In this document: one piece after another, positions 12,555 through 24,769 of the stretch | Position numbering within the stretch: position 1 is the first letter of the stretch | Layout: every line of letters starts with the position of its first letter | Origin: Chelonoidis abingdonii | Lineage: Eukaryota; Chordata; Testudines; Testudinidae | Assembly: GCF_003597395.2 (NCBI RefSeq) | Contig: NC_133770.1 | Coordinates: 296,679,398 to 296,743,397, forward strand | Direction of reading: 5' to 3' | Length of the DNA stretch: 64,000 bases | Notes under the pieces: model-generated | What the model was told of the DNA's origin: nothing | Databases searched by the model: none | Seen by the model: the letters and a program-made list of their open reading frames with translations, nothing else | Position numbers and translations under genes: made by a program

Positions 12555-12842
12555 ATCCATATTACAATAGCCCCTTGAGGCCCCATTGTGCTAGGTCCTG
12601 TACAGATGCACAGCACAGGACTCTCAGAAGCACCCAAACAACCTAAGAGCACAAGTCCCTGTGAAACTCTTGTGCTAATGCACTTGGGTGCTTTTAAAAA
12701 TCCCACCTGTGGCAGAAGAGAATCCTGGCCCCAAAGATCTTACAGCTGTAGATCAAACCAATGAAGGGTAGGAATCATTATCTCCATTTTACTGAGAGGG
12801 AGCAGAGGCCAAGAGACATTAAGTCACTTGCCCAGGGTCCTA
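12555..12842 (-). mobile_element. MIR-like SINE, first part (split by a CR1)
   Basis: Antisense SINE sequence: GGCCCCATTGTGCTAGGTCC, then CTCCATTTTACTGAGAGG and AAGTCACTTGCCCAGGGTCC. The element breaks off where CR1 sequence begins and resumes after it at about 13756. Confidence 0.75.
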
Positions 12843-13755
12843 TATCTGATGATCTGGAGGATGGTGTGGACTGCACCCTCAGCAAGTTTGCAGATGACAC
12901 TAAATTGGGAGGAGTGGTAGATACGCTGGAGGGTAGGGATAGGATACAGAGGGACCTAGACAAATTAGAGATTGAGCCAAACTAATCTGATGAAGTTCAA
13001 ACCAGGACAAGTCAGAGTCCTGCACTTAGGGGCAGAAGAATCCCATGCACTGCTACAGACTAGACGAATGGCTAGGAAGCAGTTCTGCAGAAAAGGACTA
13101 GGGAGTGGACGAGAAGCTGGATATGAGTCAACAGTGTGCCCTTGTTGCCAAGAAGGCTAATGGCATTGGGCTGTATAAGTAGGGCATTGCAGCAGATCAA
13201 GGGACGTGATCATTCCTTCCTTATAGACATTGGGAGGCTCATCTGGAGTACTGTGTCAGTTTTGGGCCCCATTACAAGAAGAATGTGGAAAACTTCGAAA
13301 GGTCCAGCAGAGCAACAAAAATGATTAGGGGGCTGGAGCACATGACTTATGAGGAGAGGCTGAGAGAACTGAGATTATTTAGTCTGCAGAAGAGAAGAAT
13401 GAGGGGGGATTTGATAGCTGCTTTCAACTACCTGAAAGGGGGTTCCAAAGAGGATGGATCTAGACTGTTCTCAGTGGTACCTGATGACAGAACAAGGAGT
13501 AATGGTGTCAAGTTGCTGTGGGGGAGGTCTAGGTTGGATATTAGGAAAAACTATTTCACTAGGAGGGTGGTGAAACACTGGAATGGGTTACCTAGAGAGG
13601 TGGTGAAATCTCCTTCCTTAGAGGTCTGTAAGGCCCAGCTTGACAAAGCCCTGTTTGGGATGATTTAGTTGGAGTTGGTCCTGCTTTGAGTAGGGGGTTG
13701 GGCTAGACGACCTCCTGAGGTCCCTTCCAACCCTGATATTCTATGATTCTATAGA
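12843..13755 (+). mobile_element. CR1 LINE, 5'-truncated, inserted in a SINE
   Basis: The copy starts in the reverse transcriptase gene; the translated block [18 protein letters not shown] (within the ORF at 12761-12985) carries the F-A-D-D catalytic motif. It runs through the C-terminal frame at 13285-13668 ([13 protein letters not shown], then [11 protein letters not shown]) to a clean 3' end, CCCTGATATTCTATGATTC. Frameshifts separate the two frames, so the copy is inactive. It is one of the better-preserved CR1 copies in the window. Confidence 0.9.
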
Positions 13756-13838
13756 AGGCCATTTGCAGAGGTAGGAATCAACTCCAGAACTCCTGGCGTC
13801 TAGTCTAGTATCTTAACCACAAGACCAGCCTTCCTCTC
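13756..13838 (-). mobile_element. MIR-like SINE, second part
   Basis: Continuation of the antisense SINE after the CR1: AATCAACTCCAGAACTCCTG, GCGTCTAGTCTAGTATCTTA and ACCACAAGACCAGCC. The last part is the inverted tRNA-like head. It directly abuts the MITE that starts at 13841. Confidence 0.7.
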
Positions 13839-13840
13839 TG

Positions 13841-13991
13841 GGTTTGTCTAGACTTATTCCGGTATAAGCTAAGGTGTATACTGGTACTACTCACTGTATG
13901 GACATGCCTATTCTGGAATTAGTGGGAAGGCATACTTACCTGGCTATTTTGGTTTAACTTTACCAGTGGCACTTTCCTGTGTAGACAAGCT
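13841..13991. mobile_element. Short MITE with GTCTACAC-type ends
   Basis: The left end GGTTTGTCTAGACTTATTCC pairs with the reverse complement of the right end, GAGCTTGTCTACACAGGAAA. The 151-bp interior is AT-rich and noncoding. Confidence 0.6.
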
Positions 13992-14282
13992 CTTGGTCTT
14001 TGTGGCCCATTCAGTCCCTGGCCTCTGTTAAGATGGACAGCAAGAGGGCAAATTAGCATTTTGTAGCCATGTGCATTGCTGTATGTTAGGAACCAAAGCA
14101 GAGGGCACTTGTCAATTGTACCTAGCTCTCAATGGGAGCTTTTACTCATGACCAACCTGCGCTGGATTTAATCTGGTGACCTAGCAGTGAGAGACTTCAT
14201 ACCCCATTACCAATGCCCTCAGGAGTCCACCACACTCAGTCCTGAGGCGCTCAGCTGAGGTAGGCACTGGGTGAATGAGGAC

Positions 14283-15165
14283 TCATAGACTTTAAGGTCA
14301 GAAGTGACCTTTATGGTCATCTAGTCTGATCTCCTGCACATGGCAGGTCACAGAACCTCACCCACCCACTCCTGTAATAGACCCCCTAAGCTCTGGCTGA
14401 GTTACTGATGTCCTCAGATCATGATTTAAAGACTTCAAGTTACAGAGAATCCACCATTTACACTAGTTCACACCAACAAGTGACCCGTGCCCCACGCTGC
14501 AGAGAAAGGTGAAGAAACCTGAGGTCTCTGTTAATCTGACTTATGGAAAATTCCTTCTCGACCCCAGATATGGCAATCAGTTCGACCCTGAACATGTGGG
14601 CAAGACCCACCAGCCAGAGACATGGGAAAGACTTCTCTGTAGTAACTCAGAGCTCTTCCCATCTAGTGTCCCACCACCGTCTATTGGAGATATTTGCTGC
14701 TAGCAGTCGCAGATCTGCTACATGCCATTGTAGGCAGTCTGGTCATACCATCCTCTCCATAAACTTAGCCAGCTCAGTCTTGAAGCCAGTTAGGTTTCTT
14801 CTCCTACTGCTCCCCTTGGGAGGCTGTTCCAGAACTTCACTCCTCTGGTGGTTAGAAACCTTCATCTAATTTCAAGCCTAAATGTATTGATGGCCAGTTT
14901 ATATCCATTTGTTCTTGTGTCCACATTGGAGCTTCACTTAAATACCTCCTTTCCCTCTCTGGTATTTATTCCTCTGACGTATTTATAGAGAGCAGTCGTC
15001 CCTAACCTCAGCCTTCTTTTGGTTAGGCTAAACAAGCTGAGCTTTTTGAGTCTCCTCTTGTAAGGTAGGTTCTCCATTCCTCTGATCATCCTAGGAGCCC
15101 TTCTCTGCACCTGTTCCAATTTGAATTCATCTTTCTTAAACATGAGATACCAGAACTGCCCTAGA
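14283..15165 (-). mobile_element. CR1 LINE, older subfamily
   Basis: A long antisense CR1 copy. It begins with the 3' terminal region (GGTCATCTAGTCTGATCTCC at about 14318) and continues through CTTGGGAGGCTGTTCCAGAA to the coding C-terminus. The minus-strand ORF at 14934-15272 carries LEQVQRRAPRMIRGMENLPY, the typical CR1 C-terminal motif. Stops and frameshifts make it inactive. Confidence 0.85.
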
Positions 15166-16334
15166 ACAGCTCCTAGTAAAGAGGGGGACTGGGGAAGTGC
15201 TTTATGCTGTGCAGGGTATGTTGGGCTACTCTTCTCCCCTGCACCCATTGGTTTGTTGTGGGATTGGTTCATGAATTCTAGTAGGTTGGTTTGTTATTGT
15301 AGGATTGCTCACAAGCCCATGGGCTATACATGCCAATTTGTGATGGCCGGGTCACTCTGAACTAGCAAATCTTGTTATTTTATTGGGATAGGGAAAGGGA
15401 CACCATCACTGAAGCTTTTATTTTGAATGGAACAAAGAACATAATAAAGTATGTGTGCTTTGGAAGCTGAGGGAAGAGGGGAAAGAGTAGGTCCAACTGT
15501 AGATACATTCCATTTAACAGCTCCATGTGTATTACTTAGTGGCCAAACCTCAAGCACTGGCTAGAGTTTACAGATCTCTTGATGGATTTTCCCCTGCCCT
15601 GGCAGCCCCTCTCTCCAGTTCACATCTGTCTGCCTCCCAGGCAGAAGGGGAAACCCATACAAATGAAGGAGTGTCTGAAAGCACCAGCTCAGCTGTCATT
15701 TTCCATGATGAAACATCACCCGAGCCATTCTCAGAATAAATACAACCCTCCCTCCTTCGATCCTTCATCTTCATCAAGGTTATGTGCTGACAGCTAACTA
15801 ACCCCAATCCCACTCCAGCACATTCTTAATGCTGCACAAATCACTCAATAACATCTGCTGACATCGCCTGTGATTAAAGAAGCCCCAGAAAGCACCCTTT
15901 GCCTCTCCTCCCAGCTAGCCCCTTCTCCCTGCCCTGTCCAGCCCCAACTCCATCTCTCAAGGGCTCTGCAGAGGAGAAAATGGTTGAAATAAATGGGGAC
16001 CTTCGTGCATCACTCTCCTTTATGCAAATCCCAGTGCTGCTGCTTCTGAGAGTTGATGCCAGGGTGTGATTCATGCAGGAAATCATTCAAACTCATTTGT
16101 TCTTGTGCTGTGCCTGTTCACCCACATGTGTGTGTGTGTGTCTGGGTGTGAGCCTGCCTGTGTATCACTGCAGTAGTGCCTAAGGGTCCCACTATGCCAG
16201 GCATTGCCCAATCACTGATTAAAAGATAGTCTCTGCCCAGAAAGGTTTTCAGCCTGAGAAAGTCCCTGCTCCCTGCAAATCAAGGGAACAGATAGAAGTG
16301 GTTCTGTGAAAGAAGAGGGATTGTCTTGTGGCTC
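15166..16334. other. Intergenic DNA with small simple repeat
   Basis: No gene. A (TG)n run lies at 16126-16141. A short antisense SINE-like fragment (CCACTATGCCAGGCATTGCC) lies near 16190-16260. Overlapping ORFs at 15527-15813 on both strands are chance frames. Confidence 0.5.
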
Positions 16335-16500
16335 ATTCACCATGGGCACCTTGGTCTCTTTGCGGCTCAGTTGCTCATCTGTAAAGTGGGTCTGACAGCT
16401 CTGCCCCACCTCAAAGGATGGTTGTGAAGGTAAATGCATTAAAGATTGTGGGGCACTTATGGATATGGGGGGCAAATAAGTACCTAAGATGAATAAGAGT
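16335..16500 (+). mobile_element. MIR-like SINE fragment
   Basis: Core and tail in sense orientation: GCTCAGTTGCTCATCTGTAA, CTCAAAGGATGGTTGTGAAG, then GCATTAAAGATTGTGGGGCA and AGTACCTAAGATGAAT. The head is missing or unrecognisable. Confidence 0.65.
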
Positions 16501-16624
16501 CCTGTGCCTTGACCCCCAGACCAGATATCGCGTAATTAACCTTCTCTGTGGAGAAACGTCAGTCTCCAGGTCTCTCAAACCAGTATCTTTCATCTGGGCT
16601 AAATCCGCATACAATAAAGCACTG

Positions 16625-16775
16625 CACAAAGGTGCCCCATTTTACAGATGGGAAACTGAGGCACAAAGCGGGGAAGTGACTTAGCCAAGGTCTCACAGCA
16701 AGTCAGTGGCAAAACTGGGACTAAACCCCAGGTTTCCTGAGTTCCCAATCCCATGCCCTGCCTGCTGGTTGAGGT
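16625..16775 (-). mobile_element. MIR-like SINE fragment
   Basis: Antisense core and head: CATTTTACAGATGGGAAACT, GAGGCACAAAGCGGGGAAG and CTCACAGCAAGTCAGTGGC. These are diagnostic MIR-type segments. It lies about 125 bp from a sense copy, forming a diverged inverted pair. Confidence 0.75.
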
Positions 16776-18419
16776 TAAATGAAGGACTCTGCCTACTGTT
16801 TTTTTTTTTTTTAAATGAGGTTCGGCAGGTACTCCGCGTCCCCACTCGTGTGGTTACAATTCTCTTGCCGGATTTTGATCTGATCTGTGGCTAAGTTATG
16901 CATCACAGCACATTCTCTCTTCCCTACTCCGCTCTCCGCTGTCTGAAGTTGAAGTGAGGCTGAACACAGGCAGCTGGAATCCAGAGCTGTAGACTCAGTT
17001 TGACCCTCGGGCTTGGGTTAGCTTGGAAGCAGCTTTTTGGCCTTGGGGAAATGCAGTGCAAGAGCTGGAGTCTGGGACTCTGCCTCTGATCGGTTTTCCC
17101 AGCTCTCGAGGTGGATTCAGCTCCGTCTCTTGCACAGCTACGGCCCATGATCATTTTGTGCATGATCCTTTGCATACTTCCCCCCTGCCCCACCTCCTGA
17201 CCCAGGACTCCCCCTCTCCAGTGGGCTTGCCCATTCATGTCTCCCTGAGCTTCCGAGGGTTCCCTTTGCTCCATGGTGCAAAGTGTGTCTCTTTGTGTTA
17301 CAAACTGGCTCTTCTGCATCCAGGCTCTGTATCCGTCTGTGTTGATCCATAAGGGGTATGGGTCAGCTGAAGTGCAACCTGATGTGCCACATCTGGCTAT
17401 GACCCCATCAGGTCTCCTGAGCTATGCGGGGCAAAGCCTATTTAATGTGGGGCTAGGAGAGCTTCAATGGAGAGCCCAATGCTGTAGGTAGTGGTGATGG
17501 TGATCCAAGGCTGACAGGTAGCACCTTTTCCTCTGAGCCGATGCCCAGGGGTCACTTTACACAACCTAATGTTAGCAGGACAGCCTGTCTTGTCAATGAT
17601 AGAAACTGCAGCATTGGCCACTGGTAACCTTTAAAGATCCTGCAGCACTTTTGCAAGAGTTGGGTGTATTAATGCTAATCATCTGCTATGATTGATTACA
17701 TTCTGCTTTCCCTAAGTCCCCGGCAGGTTCCGTTGTATTTAACGTTCTCCTTCACTTTCTCTTCTTGACTGTTGCATGCTGTTCCTGGGAGCTGTTTAGC
17801 TGCAGCTGCCATTCATCCCCGAGGCTGGATGCCCTTTGCTGTGGATTTCAAAGCACTTGGGGATGAAAGATGCTGCTGGATATAAATGCAAGTAATTACT
17901 ATAACCAGCGGATCTGGAACAAGCTTTCCTGGGACTCCCCTGTTCATGCCCACCCCCATACACACATCTGGAGAATTTGAATGCATAGAGTTTAGAGACA
18001 GTAGGTGGGTTTCTGGGATGGGAAGACACAGGGGAGCCCATCCATGATGGCAAAGGGCATTTAAAGTGCAATTCAGGCAGCAAAATGCGAGGGGAAGACT
18101 AGAGAATCTTGGCAAGCGGAGTGTCTCATCTACCATTCTGTCAGCATGGGATTGTTTCTTCTTCAGTGGCAACTTCCATTCAAACATCTCCAGGCACTTT
18201 GTCGGTGTAAGTCAAGCCCCTACGTGTTACCCATATGTAGATGAGTAGCAATATCCCCATGTTACACCTCAGGAGTAGGGCAGGGGACCCACCGGACACC
18301 AAGTGCCTTACTCAGTCCATCTTCTATTGATTTTCTGAGTCTAGATCTCGTGACTCGTTCCAAAGGGATCAAGTGGCTCCTTGTCTATCTAGTGCATTGA
18401 AATAGCTCTTATCACCACA
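16776..18419. other. Intergenic DNA, no gene
   Basis: No recognised repeat family and no supported exon. ORFs of 124-131 residues (16924-17319 and 17813-18187, both minus) overlap ORFs on the other strand and show no domains. Confidence 0.5.
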
Positions 18420-18507
18420 TAGCCAGATCCTCAGCTGGCCTACGCTGGAGTAGTTCTACTGAACTCAGTGGACTATGCTGATTTACACCACCTGAGGATC
18501 TGGCCAA
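18420..18507. repeat. Short foldback (inverted) repeat
   Basis: Left arm AGCCAGATCCTCAGCTGG is the imperfect reverse complement of the right arm CCACCTGAGGATCTGGCC; inner arms also pair (AGTAGTTCTACT against GGACTATGCTGATTTACACC). Total about 88 bp. A relative lies at 56738-56826 and single arms at 31206 and 39074, so this appears to be a dispersed family. Confidence 0.6.
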
Positions 18508-18734
18508 TAGCATCTAAGAGTTGAATTGTCATCCAGGAAGAGTCAGGGAGTTTCCCTCATCCCTTGCCGAGAGATCCTCCTTCCTCTCTTTGTGATACAC
18601 CTCGTTCTTTGACTTTTGTCGGACTCCTATATCTGAGTGAAGCTGCCATGGCTTCTTATGGACAAAGTGTTGCTGGAAAGGGTCAGAGTGAGCTCATGGG
18701 TGGTGGGTGTGAAGCTTCCTCTTGAGGAGACTAG

Positions 18735-19095
18735 CCCCCTGCTCCGCCTCTTCCAGCCGAGGCCTCACCCGGACTTGCTGCTCTCAGCCCCCCGTGACCC
18801 CGGCTGGGGTGGAGGGTAGGGGGCCGAGAGCTTGACCCCACCTGGAGTCAAGCTCTCAGCCTCAGCTAGGAGCACGTTGGAGCTCTCTGTCTTGGCCCTG
18901 GCTGGAGCTTGGTGCCCCTCCCCGGTTCCACTCAGGGCCTCACCCAGGGCCTGACCCTATTCCACCCCTTCCCCCACAGCCCTGCCCATGGCCTTTCCCC
19001 ATTCTGCCCCTTCCCTTGCAGCCCCACCCCTGTTCTGCCCCCACTCCATCTCTTCCCCTCTGAGGCCCTGCCCCCCCATGGAGGCCCCGAGACCA
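18735..19095. repeat. C-rich low-complexity / tandem region
   Basis: CCCTGCCC, TTCCCCATTCTGCCCCTT and CCTGCCCCCCC-type motifs recur irregularly every 25-35 bases, mainly from 18900. A related C-rich block lies at 37350-37450. No coding potential. Confidence 0.45.
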
Positions 19096-20689
19096 GAGCG
19101 AGGTTTGAGGTGGCTTAACCTCCTCCAGCCTCCATTACACGCTGCCTATGAGTGAACTCATCTTCTCCAGGAGGAAAGTCAGAAGGAAAGCAAAAAATAA
19201 GGAAACGAGGACCATAAAAAAGAAACCAAACCAAACCCCCCAATAGCTGCTACCCCTTGAGATTGCTGGTGAGTTGATGGGCTTCACAAAGATGACTCCA
19301 TTCAGGCGTAGCTCCAAGATCAGTAGCAGAGGTGCTCTGGCTCAGTGTCTCTCTAGCTGGCGTTCCTGGTCTAGGAAACTGGCACAAATGAACCCCAGCC
19401 TCACGGTCAGTTCCCCTCCATGCATGGTGCTCTCCGTGTGCCGCCGAGTGACAGATGTCATGTCGTTACTCTAGGCATTTCCACTGTGCATTGGCTGTTT
19501 GCTTCAGCAGAAAGAAGAAAATTCCCGGCTCGTTACAGCCTTCTCTGCTCTCAGTTCACCACAGATAAGGGCATGAATGTGTTTCTCAGACATTAAGACA
19601 CTGAGCCTTTAAGGGCTGTGCCATGAGAAAAGAGGGCTGATTGATACTGGGGAATTTCTTTGAAGAAACTGGAGGTCCCAAGGAAGATTTAGCACTCTGT
19701 GATCTGAGTTGTATCCCTGTAGGATGTTAGCCATGCTCCAAGAGGGAAGGGGCATATGGGGAATTAGAATCCTGTCATGTGGCACATTTAAGCTGGTAAA
19801 TGGAGCTGAAGGGGTGGAAATGGGGAAGCAGGAAGCCCTTGGATTCCTGCAGGACATATCTGAGCTGGGGGGTAGAAGAGCAGTGGGAGCAGCGGAGTTT
19901 TTCCTTTATGGGAAGGTCCTGTGGAACGGGTTATAAAAAGAGACCCTTTCTGTAGTTATTTAACTGTTTAAGAGACACTGATCATGGTAGCCTACCATGT
20001 AGCTAACACTGAGGTAGCACTACCCTCTGCTGGTCACAGTGAGAACTGCGAAACTATGAGTCATAAACCCTGATTCGGGTCCATCCAGAGAAAGATTCCC
20101 AATTAGCTTGTGCGGTCGTAACCTGTCCTTCCAAGGCAGGACCACCCGAACTCCCTCCCTGCTTAGACACTGTTATTAATATTGGGATTAAAGGGCTGAA
20201 TGTCTGTGAGGTGACATCTGTGGAGTGCTAGGTGGACATGGATGTGTTACTGTCTCATCAGGAAGGCAAGAGAGAGTGATAGCAAAAGCACAGGGCTAGA
20301 ACCTCATGTTAGTGCAAACAGGGAGAGAAGCTAGGTGCAGGCAACCAGAGAGAGTTCCTAGAGGAGCAACAGCAGTGATCCCAGGGCTGGAAGGACTTGA
20401 TTTCCCAGGAAAGATGAAAAGAACTAGTTGACTCTCCCAAGGGGAGAATTTGAATGTCTGTAAGAAATAGTCCTTGCCCTGCAGACATTGCACACTCAGG
20501 GTACTAGGGGCTCCTGGGGAACAAAAGGCTATTTTCCTTAGAGAGCCTCTTTCAGTCTCTGTCACAGCCTGTGTCCAGAAGGCAGACTGGAGAGGAAGGG
20601 TCTTGCGGTTAAGCTTCAGGAGCAAGACTCGGATGATCTCATTTCAGTTCAGTGCTGTCACAGACTCTCTATGGGAGTGAGCAAGGCAC
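19096..20689. other. Intergenic DNA, no gene
   Basis: Nothing recognised. The sequence at 20020-20035 (ACCCTCTGCTGGTCACAG) resembles part of a CTCF-type site, but a single match is weak evidence. Confidence 0.4.
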
Positions 20690-20865
20690 ATAGTCTCCCT
20701 GCGCCTGTAAAATGGTGAGAGGAATACATCCTGTCTTCCTAGTGCCTCTCCAGTTAGACTGTAAGGTGTTCAAGGGCAGTTTGTTACTGTGTTCGTACAG
20801 CACCTTGCACAGAGGGGCCCAGACTCTGATGGGGATGCTAGAGGGTACTAGAATACAGATGACTA
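20690..20865 (+). mobile_element. SINE tail fragment (MIR-like family)
   Basis: Sense 3' part: GCGCCTGTAAAATGGTGAGA, then GACTGTAAGGTGTTCAAGGG, CGTACAGCACCTTGCACAGA and GGCCCAGACTCTGATGGGG. This is the common reptile SINE tail whose antisense form occurs at 12560, 38450 and 42350. Confidence 0.65.
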
Positions 20866-21329
20866 AAAAGTGGAGAGAGAAACAACCCAAGGTGGCTACT
20901 TTGCCCTGGCTCCTGCAGTACCCTTGTGCCAGGCTGATTGCATAAGTAATTGGAGCCAAGGTCTTTTCTAGCTCTGTCTGCCTAGCTCTCTGCTTTAGCT
21001 CTGTTACACACACCGTTAAACCAGGGAGGGTACTTTCACTCTGAACTTGCCAGACTCTTTCTTGCCTTTGGACTGTCAGGAATAAATTCTGACTCATGTG
21101 GGGGCAAAAATCTGTTCCTCTTCAAATGTTTATCCTTGCCGAGGTGGAGGAGCCAGCTATCACCGTTCTGTGGTTGCTTTTCTGTCACAATCACTAGCAG
21201 AGGTAGAGCTCGGGTCTTGTGTTGCACACAAGCTAAAGAGGAGCCAGTGTCAGTGACAGATCCCGCTGTGATGGAAGATTGGATGAGTTGTGTCTGCTGT
21301 AGGCTGAAGTCAGGGGAATGGCATATTAT

Positions 21330-21722
21330 GGTGTGTCTACATTGCATACTAATCCTGGGTTTCTGGAATCCGGGTTTGGAGACTCAGTGTTTCCAAATCC
21401 ATGCTTGAGTGTCCACACTGCATTGTAAACCTGGACCCAGGTCTCACAACTGTGCTAAAGTGTCCACACTGCACTATACACACAGACCTCTTGATTCGGG
21501 TCTGCGGCTTGACTTGTATCTACACTGCAAAACATGAAGGTTTTGACCCGAATCACAGCAGGGCGGACTCAGGCTCTGACCCTACCCCCTATCAGGGTCC
21601 AGGGACGCAGGTCCTGAGTGCTTGCTGATCTGAGTCAGACTGCTTTGTGTGTGGACGGAAGTGGGAACTTGGACTCAAGCCTGAGTCAGAGCCCGGATGC
21701 AGTGTGCATTGTAGACACATCC
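21330..21722. mobile_element. MITE with long inverted ends and internal direct repeats
   Basis: Left end GTGTGTCTACATTGCATAC pairs with the reverse complement of the right end, GATGTGTCTACAATGCACAC. Inside are direct repeats starting GTGTCCACACTGCA at about 21409 and 21460. No transposase; the ORF at 21401-21628 is an artefact of the repeats. Confidence 0.7.
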
Positions 21723-21724
21723 AC

Positions 21725-23274
21725 AATACTTGAGCAGTCTGTCCTTCTGTGTAATTAGAAGGCAGATCGGTACTTCCACGGGCATATTCAGCCAAACTGC
21801 TATTGACTTCACTTGAAGTTTGGCCTGTGTAAAGCTTGCGGGATTGGGCCCTTAGCCAGTACATTGCAGTATGCCGGTCTGCCCACACACTGCTGGGTTT
21901 ATAGCGCATTGTGCTGGAGATCCAGGTGTTCATGCATTTATTGTTTCTCTTAACATTTCCCACTTGAGCAAGGATGAGTTGAAGGAGAAAAAAATATGTT
22001 TCTATTTCTTATGGTAAATCCTTCCAGATGGGACTACGTGCAGAGGAAATCAATCCTAAGGCCTAACAGCTGTAACGCAGTGTCCCATTAACGGGTCTGT
22101 TTAGTTAAAGTTTGTTGGCTTTATCCTGGAGCGTCTGAGGCAGTTAGAGGCTGGCAAATGTTATTTATTATTTACCTGGGCCAGGCTGCCCCTTATGTAG
22201 GAAAACCTGCTTTGCAGGGGACAGGAGACTGGGAGAGTTCTAACTTGTAGAGTCTCTTTGGGGTTCAGCCTTTAAATTACTGGATCTCAGGACACCTGTC
22301 ACTGTACCTACCCCTGTTCCTGGCCCTCTTGCCCTGCCGCGTTGACGTGGCATCTCTGCCAGTGACCACTTTCAAAACCATGCATAGGGAGTATTTCACT
22401 GTGAGAGGGACCAGATATTCCTAGCTGTGTCAGCATTACCTCACCAGGGGGTTCTCCACAGAAATAAAGTATGGCATGATATCATGGACCATGGCTTTCC
22501 ACCTCACAAGCAGCATGGCTTGATTCCCAAAGGGCACCCATAGAGGGGCTTCCTTAGGGTCAAAGAAAAGAGAGAATTGCTGGGGAATCTCTTCTTCTTT
22601 GCTCCTTTGGAATCAGACACTTCAGCAGAGCTCCCACTGCCCACTGAAGCAGAGGAGATGATAGAAAGCCTTAGCCTTAGCAATCATGAATCATGGTGAC
22701 CGGTCTTGGTGCTCACGTGGTCCCTGGCTGATGCGTGCAAGTTGCATTATAATTAAACATCTCTTCCTGTCTCCACCCTGGTCTGTTTCCTGAAATCTGG
22801 TTCTGGAGAGTGGCATGGTTTAAAGCATGTTAGAAATCTGGTTAAGCTGTGGAGTTTGTTATAGAGAAATCTGGGCTATCAAGTTTGGCAAGACTATCAG
22901 CTGGTGTCAGGCCTGGGATTCAGATTTCTGACAGATTAAAGTACAGATGGATTCGATTTCCATGCCAATTAGTGTCTGATCTAACAGAATGCTAGGACAC
23001 CTAACACTCTGCTTGCATAGAGTTTTCACAGCGACTTTAAGTGGAAATAAACCCAGGCTGCAGAAGTCAGATCTACCTTTTGAACCCTCTCAAAGCTCAG
23101 AGATGTTCAGATCGTGATTTTGGTTTGCCCTGTAACACTGCCTACAGTGACTCAAGAGCATGAGGACCAACCTCAGGGCAGACTGACAGGAAGCAAGGTA
23201 CCAACCCCAGATTGGTTGCCAGTTCTATATTTAGATTTCATCGACTGATTATCATGTGTAAACTTCTGAGGCAC
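21725..23274. other. Intergenic DNA, no gene
   Basis: No repeat family or exon recognised; no long ORF after 21963. An AT-rich stretch near 22740-22770 (GTTGCATTATAATTAAACAT) stands out slightly. Confidence 0.45.
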
Positions 23275-24275
23275 TGTAACAGGCTAACCACGGAGTCACA
23301 GGCTTCTTGGGTACTCTGATCTATCTCGCCTCCCAGATAAGTTTACTTTTGTGCTAGATGGTCCCTTACACCAAGAATCATAGCTATATCCAGGTTACTC
23401 CCAGTCCCAAAGGACCAGTCACTTACCGCAGGTCAATTGCACTTTAGATCTTACACCAAAGACCTTGCCGCCAATCCTATAATAAACTATATAAACAATT
23501 ATTAAGTAAGAAAAGGAGACGAGAGTTATTTACAAGGTTGAAGTAGGTAAACATATGTACACAAATCAGTTAGGGTTTTAGTAATAGAAACGTCTGTAAT
23601 AAGCAAGCTGTATAAGTCCTTTAGAGCTAACCCAGGTTGAACACTGGGGATCTCTTGCTTATGCCTAGGAAACTTTCCTCCCCCACCCCCAGTCCAAGAA
23701 GCACAGAGATACAGCTCCTTCTTGTTAGGGGTTTTTATCCCCTTCCTCCCATGTGTTGTCATCTGTGAACTCAGCTGATAGGAAGAATCCACGTGCCTAA
23801 TTCATAGTCATGGGGAGGGGGTGGGGGGAGGAAGGCAGAAAACAATGTCTTTTGTCCTCTTTAATGTTCCACAACTGTCTATCTAGTGTTGATGGACCTT
23901 CCCCGTTGGGCAGGATGTAACACCTTTTGCTGGAGATCAGCACTTCAAGCTAGTCAATGTCTTTCTCTTGTCTGGTGATTTACACAGTCATAGAGCCTCA
24001 TAATACAACCACTCAAATTGCACCTTACAATACTAGTTACAGATGCTGTGAGATTAGCACATGCAACAATTTACAAGAATTCAATAAGGTCTTAACACTA
24101 ACCACATCCTTATCATCCTAATACCTATTTGAACAGTACCAACGCACAGGTGAGCCAGGCTGATTCCAGCCACGTATTTCTCAGTGTTTAGCGGAGAGGG
24201 GCCTTGGCATGAGCTGACACTGGGCCTGTCTGTGTCATAGACCCTATAGAGCTGGGAATCAAGCACAAAATTAGG
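23275..24275 (-). repeat. Interspersed repeat, probably LTR-retroelement derived
   Basis: A stretch with TCACTTACCGCAGGTCAATT, AATCCTATAATAAACTATAT, AGTTATTTACAAGGTTGAAG and ATCTCTTGCTTATGCCTAGG resembles a noncoding repeat common in turtle genomes. Read on the minus strand it could be LTR or flanking sequence of a retroelement, but ends, duplication and coding remnants were not found. Class and orientation are uncertain. Confidence 0.35.
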
Positions 24276-24769
24276 CTCTGGAGCTAAAGTGTGGATGTTG
24301 GACTAGGGTTTAGGGGGACTGGGCCCATCTATAATCATATGGTGTCTGACGGTGATAGAGCTCAACTGAGTGAATTCGACATCTGCTGGAAAACTGGGTG
24401 TATGGCTCGACATGGAAAATTCCTGATGTGTCAGAAATCTGACTGTACAGAGCCCTCTTACAGGCTAGCAATGAACTGACTGGCTGCAGGAACATAGGTC
24501 AGTGGAAGCTGAGTGCATTTTTATAACTGACATGTCCTGCTGTGAACTGTGCTCTGAGCACATATATGCCCATAACTGGCCTAAGGCAGGAGTTCTCAAA
24601 CATTTCCTAGCGTGAACAACATTGTTAGAGTGTTGTACAAAGCATATCCCTTCTCCCCTTGGCGATCACGTATCATCCCTGTAGGAACTACACGAAGTGC
24701 TTACATGGCTAATTCACGTTAGGGGAGTATTTATATATTTTTAAACTCTCTTGTAATGCAGATTTTTAA

